Shown here: in pieces, positions 41,443 to 56,915 of the stretch
Numbering within the stretch: position 1 is the stretch's first letter
Layout of the letters: every line of letters begins with the position of its first letter
NCBI RefSeq assembly: GCF_001039355.2
Contig: NW_019774859.1
Span: 401,760 to 465,759 of the forward strand
Direction: 5' to 3'
DNA length: 64,000 nucleotides
Source of the DNA: Lingula anatina
Taxonomy: Eukaryota; Brachiopoda; Lingulata; Lingulida; Lingulidae
Program-made: the position numbers and the translations under genes
The notes under the pieces: model-generated
What the model was told of the DNA's origin: nothing
Seen by the model: only the letters and a program-made list of their open reading frames with translations
Databases searched by the model: none

Positions 41443-44054
41443 ACGGTAGAGTGTGGAAATGAAGAAACAAATAAAGTATATTTATTGTCTCTAGAAAGGA
41501 AAATTGTATTTTAATAATCGACGCCAATAACTTGCATGAAACCGATACAGTGCATTAATTGTCTCTAGAAAGGAAATCTGTATTTTTATAATCGACGCCG
41601 TAAGTAGTGTGTTTTCCAGTAATATATTTACTAAGTAATTTAATCAAAAGAAATAAAAAAATATTTTGATTAAACTAAATTTTATTTTGAACATCCCCTT
41701 ACAGCGCAGTAGCCATTTGGCTGTGTGTCCTTTTACCAAAGTAAATTGTCCAAACAAAGAATGCACAGACACCTTCCTCCGTCATCAGCAGCGCGCCCAC
41801 GCTGTCACGTGCAAGTACCGTATCGTCTCGTGTGGTCAAGGCTGTGGACTGAAGATGGCGCACGTGGACAAGAAAGAACACAGTTGCATCCGGGCACTTC
41901 GAGAAGAGATGGACAACATGCGAACGCAGTACCTTGCAGATGCCGCTGCGATAAATAAGAAATTAGAAGGTGGTTGCATTAAATGTATTTCAAAGTTTGC
42001 CACACAAAATATATGAGCCTGCTTGAGATATTTCATCCTTTTTCGAGAAATGTCAGGACCAGAAATGTCACAATGCAGACAACTGAACGTTCCAGGATTT
42101 GTTACGATATCATTTCCGAACCAGATTTTAGATATATGTACAGCTAGATAATTGCATTTTGTAATTTGAATTATTTCATATTTCAATATTGAGTGCAATG
42201 AAGATTTACGCTTCGCTATCATCTCACAAGAGGTTTCTTGTGAAGAAGGAAAAAAGTAGCCTTTTTGTAAAACATTTGTTTGAAATCATTATGAACGATG
42301 TTATAAAACTTACACAGCATTCAAAAGAAACATGAGGCAGCAAACAGAGTCATCATAAGCTTGAACGTTTGAGTCACCAGCAAAGAAATTATGAAGATTG
42401 TGAATTATGATTATGAAGTGATTATGAAGGTTTTGCATTCCAGCAAACCAGTAACAGAAGTCGTAATTGTTTTTTTTTTTTTTTTTAGAGCTAAGTTTCC
42501 AAATAAGACTAGGACGTGAGGCGAAAAACAAAGAGATTCGAGCATGTTCAGCAAATCGACAAAGAACAAGAGGTTGCTCTGCGTCTCATCTACTCAGAAC
42601 AGGTTGGTATGCCAGGGGGGGTTCGGGGGCTCGAAAGCCCCCCCCCCCTTTTTTTTTTGCAGGGAAAAGGTCCCCTCTGGGTAAAATATATTTATGTACA
42701 CGAAGGTTTCATGGTGAAAGGTCCAATTTTTCAGCAAAAGAACCTCCCCCCCCCCTTTGAAATTGCTGGCTACGGGCCTGGTATACTTAAGAAGCATAAA
42801 CAATGTTATCATGGATATAAAACCATTTGACATTTACAGAGAGATTTTGGTCTTCAAACTAGAACCGGTGTCAATGTCTCGAGTCTGACGCTATCCAGTA
42901 CACATCGCAAGGACTTTGGAAGCCGATCTTTCACATGACTGATGACTTAGGCATCCATGTTTTCTTGTAAAATTATGGATCTGTGTATTCCTTTCAATAT
43001 TGATAAACATCCGAATAAATGCATGCCAAAATTTATCCGAATCTGTCGTCCACATACACAAACTGGACAAGAGAATCAGAGTAATCAAAGTTATAATGCC
43101 TGGTCTACTTATAATGTGATTAATGAGTATAAAACTGCTGTACCATGAAATTGTATTGTTGGTCTTTTTGTGAAATTTGATGTTAATAAAATGATACCAG
43201 GAGCATATCATTCCACAGTCATTTATCTCCCCCAAAGTATTGGTTCAGTAGGGGTGGCACTTCTATTGTCCAGTGTGTGTAAAACACTGTAGTAGGAGTG
43301 TTTCTTTTTTCCTTCAAATACAGAGCTTTGAATTTCTATTGCATTTCTAACTTTTTTAAATACAGAACAGCCCAGTAGAAATCTCTTGCAAGTTTGTGAT
43401 CAGGAGGACGACATTCCGGAGCATGCGCAGACGATCAAGTTACCCAGAATCGCGCCACTGCATACCGCTATGAACATCACTTTTGCAGCAGGTCAGTTTT
43501 TGGTATTACGCCGGGACAAAGATTGCGTTAGTTGAGCCCGGTAGAGTGGAGAGATTCTTTTTATTTTAGTATGAGCGCATTCAGAAAAAGATGATCTGCG
43601 GACTAACTGATCCGCCGACAAAATATGGCCGATGCCGCTAATTCCCTGATGCTCTCTCCCCTTTAACACTTGCCGTAGCTTCAGGGACATAGCAATTTTA
43701 ATTGCTATGTTTAAAAACCTCGGAGTTGAGATTAAATCCGTTAAATGGTGCGCGTGGAGTCCTGAATGCGCTCTATTTTACAATGCGGATATACTACGCA
43801 TACGATGAAATTCTACCTTATACTATATTTATTTCTCTATTATTGTTGTTTCTTTATTTTTTAAATTACAGGAAATTGCTTAGTTTACCAGACACATTAC
43901 AAAGAAGTTGGTTTAATCTTGTTGCGCAATTTAGCATAATCGTCTACATTAGAAAATAAAAATATAATTTTGTCTTTTTGTTTCAGCTAAAGGGCGTGGC
44001 CGACTGAGGCGTTCAAAGGAGAGACGAAATGGCGAGGTAATTACTGGTGATTGA
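34562..44054 (+). CDS. RING finger plus TRAF-type zinc-finger E3 ligase, NRDP1/RNF41-like
   Basis: Probable intracellular E3 ubiquitin ligase; substrate unknown. Exons: 34562-34712, 41253-41395, 41705-41969, 43366-43491, 43987-44054, in frame, about 250 residues, TGA stop. The start ATG (GCCATGG context) opens MGIPLELF directly before the RING. RING C3HC4: C18, C21, C34, H36, C39, C42, C53, C56, completed across the exon 1/2 join. TRAF-type fingers follow: C83-C90-H102-C106, C113-C118-H130-C134, and C141-C145-H157-C159 (within CGQGCGLKM). Then a Glu/Arg-rich probable coiled coil at about 160-187, an acidic stretch (DQEDDIPEH) and a basic C-terminus. RING plus this CxQGCGL-x-M segment is what RNF41/NRDP1 shows, but the C-terminal substrate-binding domain of NRDP1 (about 317 residues) is not seen, so it may be a shorter relative or TRAF-like RING family member. 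A donor-like CAAG/GTGAGT at 33642/33643 could end a 5' UTR exon. Exon 2 has a weak GTTTCT donor abutting a CT microsatellite; the last two exons are less certain than the first three. Confidence 0.85.
35203..35270. repeat. Composite (TG)n(GA)n microsatellite
   Basis: About 20 TG units run directly into GA/GAAA units. Located in the first coding intron of the RING gene. Confidence 0.93.
36126..36293. mobile_element. Non-autonomous DNA element with CAGGCCCGTAGCCAG ends, copy 1
   Basis: A 168-bp element whose ends CAGGCCCGTAGCCAG and CTGGCTACGGGCCTG are exact 15-bp inverted repeats. The 5 bases on each side are both AAATG, a target-site duplication. The interior has a G run and a CCTTTTCCCGGCAAAAAG segment shared with the second copy at 42600-42780 in inverted orientation. 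It has no coding capacity. Confidence 0.85.
36339..36478. repeat. Long purine-rich (AG/GGA) tract
   Basis: About 140 bases almost purely A/G on the plus strand, with only a handful of pyrimidines, mixing AG, GGAGA and AGGGA units. The long frames across it on both strands (Arg/Glu on one, Ser/Leu on the other) are translations of the repeat. Confidence 0.9.
38559..39400. other. T/G-rich stretch of decayed short repeats
   Basis: The plus strand is enriched in GTTGT, TTGTC and ATTGT words with few stops, so overlapping frames of 109 and 143 codons appear. Their products are Val/Phe/Ile/Cys-rich without a domain, and no splice context supports them. Best read as an old, diverged GTT-type satellite. 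Confidence 0.4.
41397..41441. repeat. (CT)n microsatellite abutting a splice donor
   Basis: About 21 CT units begin a few bases after the exon 2 donor of the RING gene (CAG/GTTTCTCTC at 41395/41396). Confidence 0.93.
41483..41599. repeat. Two-copy tandem duplication, period about 75 bp
   Basis: ATTGTCTCTAGAAAGGAAA followed by a short variable AT segment and AATCGACGCC occurs at 41483-41525 and again at 41558-41599 with few changes. It lies in intron 2 of the RING gene. Confidence 0.8.
42600..42780. mobile_element. CAGGCCCGTAGCCAG element, copy 2 (inverted, diverged)
   Basis: The right end CTGGCTACGGGCCTG is intact and the interior matches the reverse complement of copy 1, including the segment next to the poly-C/G run. 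The left end is diverged (CAGGTTGGTATGCCAGG). No matching target duplication was found. In intron 3 of the RING gene. Confidence 0.75.
43567..43640. mobile_element. Half-copy of the GCATTC...GGACTAACT palindromic element
   Basis: GAGCGCATTCAGAAAAAG, then GGACTAACTGATCCG and AAATATGGCCGA, match the arms of the two full elements at 57161-57524. Only one arm is recognisable. In intron 4 of the RING gene. Confidence 0.55.
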
Positions 44055-45109
44055 AGAGGCGTGGAATTCATACATGTTATCCAATGAGAGCACTGATGAG
44101 AGATGTCAGTTTGGAGGGGGAGTGGCTAACTCTTCCGCACCAGAAGGTGGCGGTGTTGAGAAAACGTTATCACACGCTATATGTTGAAATTATGGCACTA
44201 AGATAAGACGTCCTAACTGCAATGGAAATGTGCCTCAGTAATTTACATTTTACTGTTAAGAGACAACTCCAGTCAGTGAAAATTGTGGACATTTGTGATC
44301 AAGAATTTATAATCATTATTTTTTAATATCGAATAATATCGAAATTTTAATATTTAAAAATGTTATTCAAATGATTGATGAAATAGACCGAATCCTTGTG
44401 TATCATGAATACAAAAACGATTGTCAAGAACTCTGAAATTACACCTACCGCTGAGAAATACATGTAACAACTGCATATAAGGATTATAATTTTATCTTGC
44501 TTTTTTCTTTTAACTTGGATGTTAAACATTAAAAAGATATATAACCTTTACAAGCGTCGTTTATCGATGGTTGCTTAGAGGCTGGGTAATCACCTCTAAA
44601 TCTAGATCATTTTCAAGCAAAAGATGGTAAAGCTGCAAGACAGTTGATAAAAGACTCTCTTTTGATATAAATATCAAAGCTACCGTATAAAGGACTATGA
44701 GAAACTATAAAACTATGGAAAGCACACAGAGTACTTCGTAGTTGGCCGGTCATAAAAACGAAAAGCCTTTTTTTATATCGAGAGATCGATATGACGCCTA
44801 GAATCGTTTGAGAGTCAGATATTGTTCTGCCAGGGTAACAGGGTGGTAGACGGCTGACATTTACATTCTTAAGTCCGAAATCTCTTGAGAGCAGGATGGT
44901 TATAGTTTAATTCAATGACAGATCGAACTCTGTCGTCTCTGGTTCAATCTTACCGAATTTTATACTTAATTACTGCTCCTTTCTGTAAGCAAATCTTCGT
45001 GCAGAGATTATAGGGTTATGCCAGCAGTTTCCATAAAATTACGTTCACAGATTTATCGCCTTTCGTCCCCAACTACTCCTTTGAGTCAGGCAGTACCAGT
45101 CTTTCCACT

Positions 45110-45177
<68 letters not shown>

Positions 45178-46954
45178 CCATGAATTATACAGGGACATAT
45201 CTGCGAATATCTAGTGAGAAATTAATCTGTGGTCCTGAAGAGGGTGCGATATAAGTGCCTTGGGAGACCTGTGGGTTTTAGTAAAGGATTATATAGTGCA
45301 TCGAAGGGAAATTACATAATACGAAACGAAAAAGAAAAAGCAACGCCCTTTTTCCATATTGAAAACCTTTTAAGGATAAGGGGTGCCGCAAAAACTGTTG
45401 TGAGAAGGTCATGCGACCCAACGTGAGCTCCCCCCACCCCTACCCCCGTGCAACCACCACCAAGCCTACCCTTGACCCACCATTTGATTCAAATAACACG
45501 CTGGTACTAGTACTCCAGGCTTATTAGGTGAAGTGTAGAAAGTTAGTTCTATTAATCTTCGATCCTTTTTTAAACCTCGTCCGAACTGGACGTCACACTC
45601 ATGTCTCCTCTCAGTTTATCGATCCACTTCGTGCTCGTGGCAGTGTCCGGAACACCTCGGGTGATTCCATATTGCGTATTAAGTGCTAAGATACGGAATC
45701 ACACGAGTTATTGCAGGGTACGTGATGCATAGTACCATACGTGAGATAACGGGAAGCTTATCATATCAAATAACAATGGCGAGATAAATTGTTTTAAGGA
45801 CGCCCTTACACCATATTCACTCTGATTTGGGAATTTTAAAATAGAGACGTAAAGGGCCAAAGCGAAAAGATAGGCAATAAATGACCTAATTTGTATTCCA
45901 GTGCTGCATAGCTGTCTTCTATCTCTAGATTTACCGTCACTCAAACTGTAATTAACTGCTGGTCAAATAAATGAGGGGCGACACTGCAAGTCAGCTTGAC
46001 CGTCAGTTTAACGTGAGCACCAATAGTACATTTGTCACTTGGTGGACTGAAAGCATTTTCGGACAAAACTAAGGATTTGGGTTGGTGCATGGGGCTCCCT
46101 CACTTGCTTCTATACCTAATCTCTAGGCGGTGTGGTCATCGTTTTGAGCTGAGGTGGGTATTTACATTTTCTGTTTTGGTATTTACTTTTCTTCAAATGA
46201 TGACACAATGTGAGGTAATTGTTGCTATATTGACAATCATTCTCACATTGACAATAATACGCAAGTCATATAGTGCAATGTCCACTTTAAACTTAATTGA
46301 ATTTTAGATAAACCAATGACGTCAAAATAGTGGCTGTTGAATTTCAGTGAGTTAATAAGTATAACTAGTCTGATAACGCTGTGATCTAAAATTTATTTTG
46401 GACTTTACAAGCATGAGGTCAACATTGCAGATGACATGCGAAGGAGCACATTGAACGCAGACGACATATCAAACGTCTATTTTGTAGTTGCATACGGTGG
46501 AGGAATTGGCTCTGATGCAATGAATATACATACAAGCTTTGCACAATTAACCCCACATAATCAGATAAGCTTGATTTTGAAGATAACGATGACACTCTGT
46601 GATACAGGAACGTTATGAACAGCACTTTGAGCATCAGGGTTACGTATCAAATGTTAATGGATAACGCATGCAATTAAAAAAAGATCCCCCTGCCACGAGT
46701 TATAATGTCACAGCCCATGTGAATTTGGATACAGTTAACTTTGATCTTTGATCGTATTTAATCTAATTGTTGTCTCCTCCAGGTTTTCCTTCTCTGGTGT
46801 GAGAAAAGATCTGTTCAATTATCGCCTCGCAGGCGTTCTGGTCGTCAGTGTATAAAAATCAATGAGGAAAAGGCTTTCGTGAGAACTAAAATCGTGACTT
46901 GTTTCACCTAACCTCGCCAACCTCGTCAAACTGGCAGAACGGTGACGTCACAGA
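44055..46954. other. Intergenic region between the RING gene and the next gene
   Basis: Holds the 3' UTR of the RING gene (ATTAAA-type signal near 44530) and a (CT)n run at 45112-45174. A C-rich patch lies near 45430-45460. No exon with a recognisable domain. An in-frame TGA just before the ATG at 46955 supports that ATG as a true start. Confidence 0.55.
45112..45174. repeat. (CT)n microsatellite
   Basis: About 30 CT units, nearly uninterrupted. Intergenic. Confidence 0.95.
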
Positions 46955-51190
<4,236 letters not shown>

Positions 51191-51604
51191 TCCTGACACA
51201 CGAATGAAGCTCTTGCCGTTTTTTTCCAGAACTCTGTGACCGATTCTGATCAAATCAAGTCCCAAAAAGGGGAGAAAATACTCACTTATTTAGTCCGAAA
51301 AGACCATGTTTCATGTGATGAGCCTACTACAAAAAAAGCGCTACGTACGATTAAAAACAATGTCTCCGCATCAATGGACGAAGATAACTATTATATTTAT
51401 ATCCCACCCCTTTCTTCAGATATTGGATCTGGTAGTTGCATCCGTTCAAACCGGATCCCTGGTTTTACGACCGGTGGGTGACGGGACAGAATGACAAAAT
51501 GTACACGTATCAAAAACAAGTGAGACGCTTATGGAGGGGTGGGAGGGGGGGGGGGCAGAACGTGTTCACTTTTTCTGTTTGTATATGGCTATGAACAAGT
51601 GTTA

Positions 51605-51715
51605 GGGCTCGCTCCCAATGAAACTATCGCTCTACGTAGATCGATCCAACTCCGTGTGGACTCTCGCTGAATGCAATCAGTTAAAGGGATTACCACGCGT
51701 CACACGGAATGAGCC
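51605..51715. mobile_element. Palindromic MITE, family 1, short diverged copy
   Basis: Begins after TTA with GGGCTCGCTCCCA, continues with TAGATCGATCCAACTCCG and a GAATGCAATCAG segment as in copy 1, and ends GGAATGAGCC. About half the usual length; the right arm lacks the GATCGATC part. Confidence 0.6.
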
Positions 51716-52317
51716 GTAAGGCACGGTCTCTGTTTATTCAAGATATGACCTCTCTAGAGTGATCCTTCATATATTTGACAAGGGAGCAGACGTGGAAAGA
51801 ACGCCTAGTGTACACGTACATGTACGACCTACTATAGTGTGCATTTGTGAAAAGTAGAATATTGTTATGCAGCGCAATGTCTCGAATAACCAAAATAATC
51901 ACAAATTTTACTGAAACAAAGTGAACAATTGCATGCTCAGCGGAGTGTTCGGGAGTATAGATTGCCACAACTAAGAGCTTTTAGGGCCCGGGGGGCTTTT
52001 TTTCCCCTCGTGTGGCAAATTTAGTGGTTTTGTAAAAGTATATTTTATCCAGTTTTAATACCAGTACAAAAATCATGAGCCATTGATAAAAGGTTTCATA
52101 ATTTCAAGTGATTTCTAATTTTGTTTGACATCGCAATTGAAATGACACATATTATGACTTTTTATGAGAAATTATTGCCTAAAATTGACGTAATTTGAGA
52201 GTGGCTAGACATATCCACGACTAAGAAATAGAATTTTACATACATACAATACCCACGAGGGAGCTCCTAGTAGAAAGGCTGAGGGCATTTTATAAGCGAC
52301 ATATAGACTTTTCAGTG

Positions 52318-52319
<2 letters not shown>

Positions 52320-52394
<75 letters not shown>
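52320..52394. repeat. Poly(A) run of 75 bases
   Basis: Uninterrupted A homopolymer, far longer than any other in the window. It could be the tail of an old retro-insertion or a sequencing/assembly artefact; no recognisable retrotransposed gene lies immediately 5' of it. Confidence 0.9.
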
Positions 52395-52396
<2 letters not shown>

Positions 52397-52646
52397 CTTG
52401 CAAAGCAATTGTGATTGAATATCAATAAAATAAAGACCGTTTCTGTCGATGTTTAAGTAATTATCATAGAACGATGTCGAAGGCGAATACGCCAGGGACT
52501 CATAATATCCACCGAAGGGTTCTATCAAGAATACCAGAATCAAATATCTATGAATGATAAAGCATGTGTTGAAGAAACAAATACACCAGAGAAATGAGTG
52601 AAGCAACAACTGGGCATGCTTTACAAATTCTCGAGCTGAAACCTTA

Positions 52647-52862
52647 CACCCCATTTCCATAGATTAGATCGACCTACTTTAGATCGACCTAACTCCCTGG
52701 GGGTTCACGCTAAATAGCTGTCAGCCGGGCGGACACGAAAGTTTATTACCCCCTTACAGCTTGTAGTAGGCGGGTCGGACATTTAAGTCGGATTATCTGA
52801 AAGTAATCTAGTGAGACTCCCCGCGGGGATAGATCGATCTAAAATCTATGGGAATAGAGCCT
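52647..52862. mobile_element. Palindromic MITE, TTA target site (family 1, copy 2)
   Basis: 216 bp, bordered on both sides by TTA (52644-52646 and 52863-52865). Ends CACCCCATTTCCATAGAT and ATCTATGGGAATAGAGCC are imperfect inverted repeats followed by the AGATCGATC-type motif seen in copy 1, with a central CCCCCTTACAGCTTGTAGTA segment related to copy 1. Confidence 0.85.
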
Positions 52863-53185
52863 TACACGTCGATGACGAAGTTGCATTACTACATGTAGAC
52901 AAATCTTAAAGACTGCTAAACTTACCTGACTAAACTTTATGCTGTCACCGATAACAACGGCCCATTTAGGGATGTCATGCAAAATTATTGTTGACTAATC
53001 ATTAATATTCCTAAAAGCTTTTGGCCCAATTTTGCAAAATCGGCCATCCCTATTTTATCAGGGTAAGCTTGGTCCAAGAACTTCAGATTTTTTTTTACGT
53101 GAAACAGACTCTTGAATCTGTTACTCTGTAAGAAGAGAGTATTTAGCCTCCATATAAATGAATAGAGAACAGTGCGTGTCAAACA

Positions 53186-53388
53186 AGTCATCATCATCAT
53201 CATTTGGTGCCATCCACTCTAAGCAGAGTTACGGGTCCCAGGTTAACTGCCATGGGTCCCCATGGCATGGATATCTCGATCTTGTGCCATTCGTGTGCTT
53301 GTACTTTATTTTTGATTGGTCCATTCTTTTATGTTGTCCTTCCATGCTGTTCTTGGTCTTCCTTTTGCCCGTTTTCCAAACAAGCGTA
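53186..53388 (-). mobile_element. Dead LINE fragment (3' end of a non-LTR retrotransposon)
   Basis: The minus strand reads GKRAKGRPRTAWKDNIKEW, then an in-frame TAA, then RMAQDRDIHAMG and further stops. G-R-P-R-x-x-W-x-D-x-I-x-x-W followed by D-R is the characteristic C-terminal end of the reverse-transcriptase polyprotein in RTE/CR1/BovB-like LINEs (family knowledge). It ends in a short (ATG)n tail (ATGATGATGATG on the minus strand), typical of RTE-type 3' ends. Truncated and inactive. Confidence 0.75.
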
Positions 53389-54837
53389 CGATAAGCATAA
53401 TTCCTTTACGGGCCATTATCGATGAGAAGAAAAAAAAAACGACAAAGAAAAAGATGAGAAAAGGTATTAATTAGTGCAATGCGCTGCATGGAAATGCGAC
53501 AGAGAAGACGGCGTGAATGCTCTGGCAGCACAACTCTTTGAGTAGCAGATAGCTCTAAAGACAATGACTCTTTTATAGCAAGGGGTAGGCTCACCAGGCT
53601 GCCTAACTACTAAGACCATCGTATTCTTTCAGTTAAAAGCTAAGCTACCAGACTAACGAAGCGTTTTTTTCAGCTACTTGTCCGCAGTCGTCCTCGTTGG
53701 AACGAGGGTTAGGTCATGCTTGTACCGCTGTGCGTCAAGTGGGCGCACAGGAAGACGTGAACGAGATCGCTTACCTATCACTTGCGAAGTAGCTCAGCTG
53801 AGATGTCGCAGTGTGCGCCGGTAGTGCACTTGTGGTGCCTGCATGTATAATTGTATAAGATAACACACACAAGGCCGTACAATCTAGATTAGGAAACACT
53901 TAGTTGTCACGCGTGTCTTCAGATGTGCAGAGATGACGTCAAATGTCTATAAATAGCCAAGTGTCGAAAAAAGGTAGTCAATCAGATGATAACACCTTAT
54001 TTTAAGGGGATAAATTGCTATAATAAATAACGAAATACATCTAATTGTTATTTTATAAAACTATTTGATACGTGAATTACAACACAGCTGCATTGACGAG
54101 CACGCGATTGCGTATTATACATGTATGCGTATATAGTAACTAGTCACCTCGTCAAGTTTTATTATACAGAACATTACAATATATCTTATGCTACGCGCTT
54201 CAAGAAGCATGCTTTTGAATGTCTGAAAGCAAAAATACCCCGGGTAATAATGAGCTTCTCTACATGCTGCGGTCATAATTCTATAGATTTACATAGATAA
54301 AAAATTAATTTCTGTATTTATGTACGTTATTAAAATAACGTTATCATAACGTATCAATTCTGGCCTTGCTCACGGACACAGCGTCGATGGAAGAATGATT
54401 TCATAGTGCTATGCGTAGTTACGTAGTATTAATGAAACCTGCGTTCAGATGTCGTAGGCCTATTATAAAGGAACACTCGATTAATACATTCCGGACGGTG
54501 GTGCGTCGGTGCAACCTCAGGTAATATTATTCGTTAATTCATCGAAGTATAACTTTTTTCTTTTTCTTTATCTCTTTCATTCTTCTTAGATTGAATCGCG
54601 GCAGAATGATGATAGAAAAGTAAAAATAAATAATAAGAATACATAAATAACGACTCTCGGAAATGTTTTTAATTGTGGTAGACTCTCTTGTCAAAATTCC
54701 ACACTCCTTTATTCTGTTACACTTGGTTGTTTTCAGCCTTATCTTCCGTTATGCATGACAATATTGTTGTTCACGTTTCGTTCGTGATATATGGACCTTT
54801 CGGCGATAATGTTGACCATGACGCCATCAAAAGCACG

Positions 54838-54845
54838 TATATAAA
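54838..54845 (+). promoter_or_regulatory. TATA box of the secreted TSP1 gene
   Basis: TATATAAA lies 62 bases upstream of the ATG at 54907. Transcription starting about 30 bases downstream, near 54868-54875, would give a 5' UTR of only some 35 nt. Confidence 0.5.
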
Positions 54846-54906
54846 CCAATCTTTGAAATTCTTGACTCATAACTGCACTGGAAATTGTGAAATAAAAGCA
54901 GAAAGG

Positions 54907-56857
54907 ATGGCGTCTCGACTTTTCGGAATAGGAGCAGCTTTTTTGCTCGTTGTCGTAGGAACACAAGGTAGGGGCCACTTTACTACGCTTTGGGCTATTT
55001 ATTCCGTGTCCGTGACTAAAATTTGTATCTAACAGCCTTTCCTTGCTGAGTTTGATGTAGTCTTGTGTAGAGATGCATACCAAGAATAAGTTCGCTTGGC
55101 ATTAATGTTATGTCGTTAATTATTTCCCTAAAAAAATTCCTTTTGACATCACACCTCAACATTTCAATTTTCATGAATCAAAGATTTTCCTTTTCTCCGT
55201 GAGGATCTGGTTGAAGATCTAGTTCTGTTTATTAATTAACATTTATAAATTGCACAAACCGTGTGCAAACCATGATCGCGTGTAACACGTATTCTATCTA
55301 AATTAGATTGAACAATATCCTTAATTTTCCCGTGAAGATCTAAAAATGTTCACACTTACAACAGGGTTACACCAAACATTTGAATGAAGAACTCTGCATG
55401 GGAAAACAATCGGTGATGATGGTTGACCTCCGGCCTCTGATTAATTAGGTGTCTATTTTCCCACCTAAATTATTATCGTACTTCCTTCAACTTTCAATTG
55501 GTCAATTGATAAACTGTGTTACCTGAAATCAACGGCTGATGGTGTGAGATATTTATTTCTTAAATGGAATCTGCCGCGCCATTCCACACTTAAGATCCAA
55601 ATCGTTTGGGTCACACAATGAGTGTTAGGGTTTCAGAGACAACATTTAATTTTACTTGAAATTCCAACGTAACTCCTAAATCACCAACGTACACGATACT
55701 AAAAACTATTAAAATTTTAAACTATGACGAGGTTTTTGAGCTACAAGCTTTTGTGATATAATTTATTTGACTTAAAAATTTTATTAATTTATAAGAATCT
55801 TACGCGCATTGTATGAATTTCAGGCCTACCCAACTACCAGACTCGGCACCTAAGAATCCTGAATTAACCGGTATATCGGACCACGCTACCCGTTTTCAAG
55901 GTGTGTGTCAGATCGCATTTCGGAGTATCATACCCCAGAACAAATTTTGTAGCACGACTGCGGGCTCATCCATGCTCGGCTGAACAACCTTAAACTGTAG
56001 TCTTACTTTAGAGTACTCTATTTTATTGTCTCTATGGGGATATATAGGGACTTTACGACATTCGGTTTGAATGTTTTAACCACTTTTGATAGGGCTTTTT
56101 TGCATTGTATTAGATTAATGTGGCAGTCTTAAGGTTCATCTAGGTGGCTTTCAAATTTATGCACCCGGTTTTAAAATCATATAGCGATTTTACGACAATC
56201 GTTTACTATCCAATCATGGTGACAGCCGAGCATGCCAGGGCTCATCCTGTCGGTGTTCTGGCTGATACTCCGAAATGCGATCTGACACACACCTTGAAAA
56301 CGGGTAGTGTGGTCCGATATACCGGTTAATTCAGGATCCTTAGGTGCCGAGTCTGGTAGTTGGGTAGGCCTGAATTTTGATGGATTTATCGTGTTCGAAC
56401 AATGTTAATGGTAACGTGTATAACGAGCCCTTTGTTAATTAAAACGAACCATTTCCTTAATTTTCCTCTACTCAGTGAACGTCAGGTCTACGTTTGTGCA
56501 TATTTTAAGGTCAGTTAACATACAAAATTTGAATAAATAATTCGAAACAAAATCAGCCTTAAATTCTAAACCCCTTCTTTGGGTTAATGGGACGTAATGG
56601 GCTACTTCCCAATGCCGTATTTCCTCAAACGTTCATTTGGTCATTGAAAAGGTTTTGTGACCTTAAACCAACAGATAATTATTAAATGGAAGCGTCGGCG
56701 CTATTCAACCATTAAGATTTATATCGTTAGATGAATAAGCGTTGGTTTATGCCCAATTATGGAATGACTAATCCACATTACTTTTATCGCCACTAAGTAC
56801 TTCCTAGTATACGTGTTATACGAATTTCAGTTGGTATTTTTTTTCATCATATTTAGA

Positions 56858-56915
<58 letters not shown>

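Larger units (their letters stand above)
51191..54837. other. Intergenic region with repeats, no gene seen
   Basis: Between the 213-residue gene and the secreted TSP1 gene. It contains two family 1 MITE copies, a 75-base A run, a LINE remnant, a G run near 51547-51555 and otherwise AT-rich unique sequence. No supported exon. Confidence 0.6.

Noticed and set aside
52205-52660. 151-codon minus-strand frame with a long Phe run
   Set aside because: The Phe run is the translated 75-base homopolymer; the remaining residues show no domain.
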